Assembly: GCA_029721435.1 (NCBI GenBank)
Contig: CM056573.1
Span: 122,227,447-122,291,446 of the forward strand
Reading direction: 5' to 3'
Source: Gymnothorax reevesii
Lineage: Eukaryota; Chordata; Actinopteri; Anguilliformes; Muraenidae
Length of the DNA stretch: 64,000 nucleotides
Below the pieces are notes generated by a model. It searched no databases, was not told where the DNA came from, and saw only the letters and a program-made list of their open reading frames with translations. A program made the position numbers and the translations under genes. This document shows, one piece after another, positions 63,716 to 64,000 of this stretch; positions within the stretch are counted from its first letter, which is position 1; each line of letters opens with the position of its first letter.

Positions 63716-64000
63716 GTAAAGAATTTAATCACAAAGTGCTGAAAAAAAAAGTATTTGTCCCCCTCCCAATGTATACGCTTTTTTGCTTATTTGTCATGTG
63801 TCAGGTCATCCAACTAAATTTAATAATAGTTTTCAACTAACTGTAAACAGCTTTAAAATTATTATTTTATTTATTGCAAGGAAAGAGTTATTCAAATCCC
63901 ATATTACCCATGTGAAAAATAATTGCTTCCAAGGCCTTCTTACCTCATAAAACTCATGGACCCTTATATGGGTCTGTCAAATGCTGCTGGCTGCTGCTGC
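63716..64000 (+). other. Start of the next intron, with a repeat beginning near 63735
   Basis: After the donor, AGTGCTGAAAAAAAAAGTAT followed by TTGTCCCCCTCC looks like the left end of a common fish non-autonomous DNA element whose other end lies outside the window. No further exon is visible before 64000; the sequence ends in a short GCTGCTGCTGC run. Confidence 0.5.

Overview
The window reads as vertebrate, most likely teleost, genomic DNA. It is AT-rich and intron-dominated, and nearly every open frame of any length belongs to a transposable element. The mix of Tc1-type transposons, hAT elements, Harbinger elements, a DIRS element, a Penelope-like element and both Gmr1-type and chromodomain Ty3/Gypsy retrotransposons is typical of ray-finned fish. 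The species cannot be named from sequence alone.

Only two stretches look like a host gene. A short exon at 20488-20533 encodes a start methionine and a hydrophobic leader. An exon at 63353-63715 encodes a V-set immunoglobulin domain with the hallmarks of a Siglec (CD33/CD22/MAG-like sialic-acid-binding receptor). Both have consensus splice sites, both boundaries are phase 1, and both are on the + strand. If they belong together, about 42.8 kb of the window is one first intron packed with mobile DNA, and the rest of the gene lies beyond the right edge. A decayed domain resembling the C-terminal region of P2X7 lies on the - strand at the left edge.

Layout. 1-61: end of a Tc1 element. 114-600: P2X7-like remnant. 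1110-1605: solo Gmr1 LTR. 1606-2560: CT-rich repeat with a 33-bp minisatellite. 2575-8096: gutted DIRS element (inverted ends, tyrosine recombinase, gag remnant). 8992-12660: Penelope-like element with direct terminal repeats, hammerhead-like motifs, reverse transcriptase and GIY-YIG endonuclease. 13995-15931: Gmr1 fragment A. 15932-18735: chromovirus fragment. 18740-19348: Tc1-type fragment. 20488: leader exon. 22985-31732: Gmr1 element B, broken by a stack of three nested DNA transposons (23973-27497). 34286-36920: Harbinger derivative. 37523 onwards: solo chromovirus LTR. 41848-53100: inverted end sequences enclosing an intact Tc1 element (42793-44300), tandem repeats, a LINE tail, a Tc1-type element carrying its own two insertions, and a PIF-like element. 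53155-58100: two LTR-like repeats around another Tc1-type element and an hAT element. 60362-61851: dead Tc1. 63020-63269: MITE. 63353-63715: Siglec exon.

Nested insertions allow relative dating. The Gmr1 copies, DIRS, chromovirus, Penelope-like element and most Tc1 copies carry stops, frameshifts or catalytic substitutions. The Tc1 at 42793-44300 is the exception: it has an intact 337-residue DD34E transposase and perfect 30-bp terminal inverted repeats, and a second copy's end at the window start is identical to it over all 61 visible bases. It is the best candidate for a recently active element.
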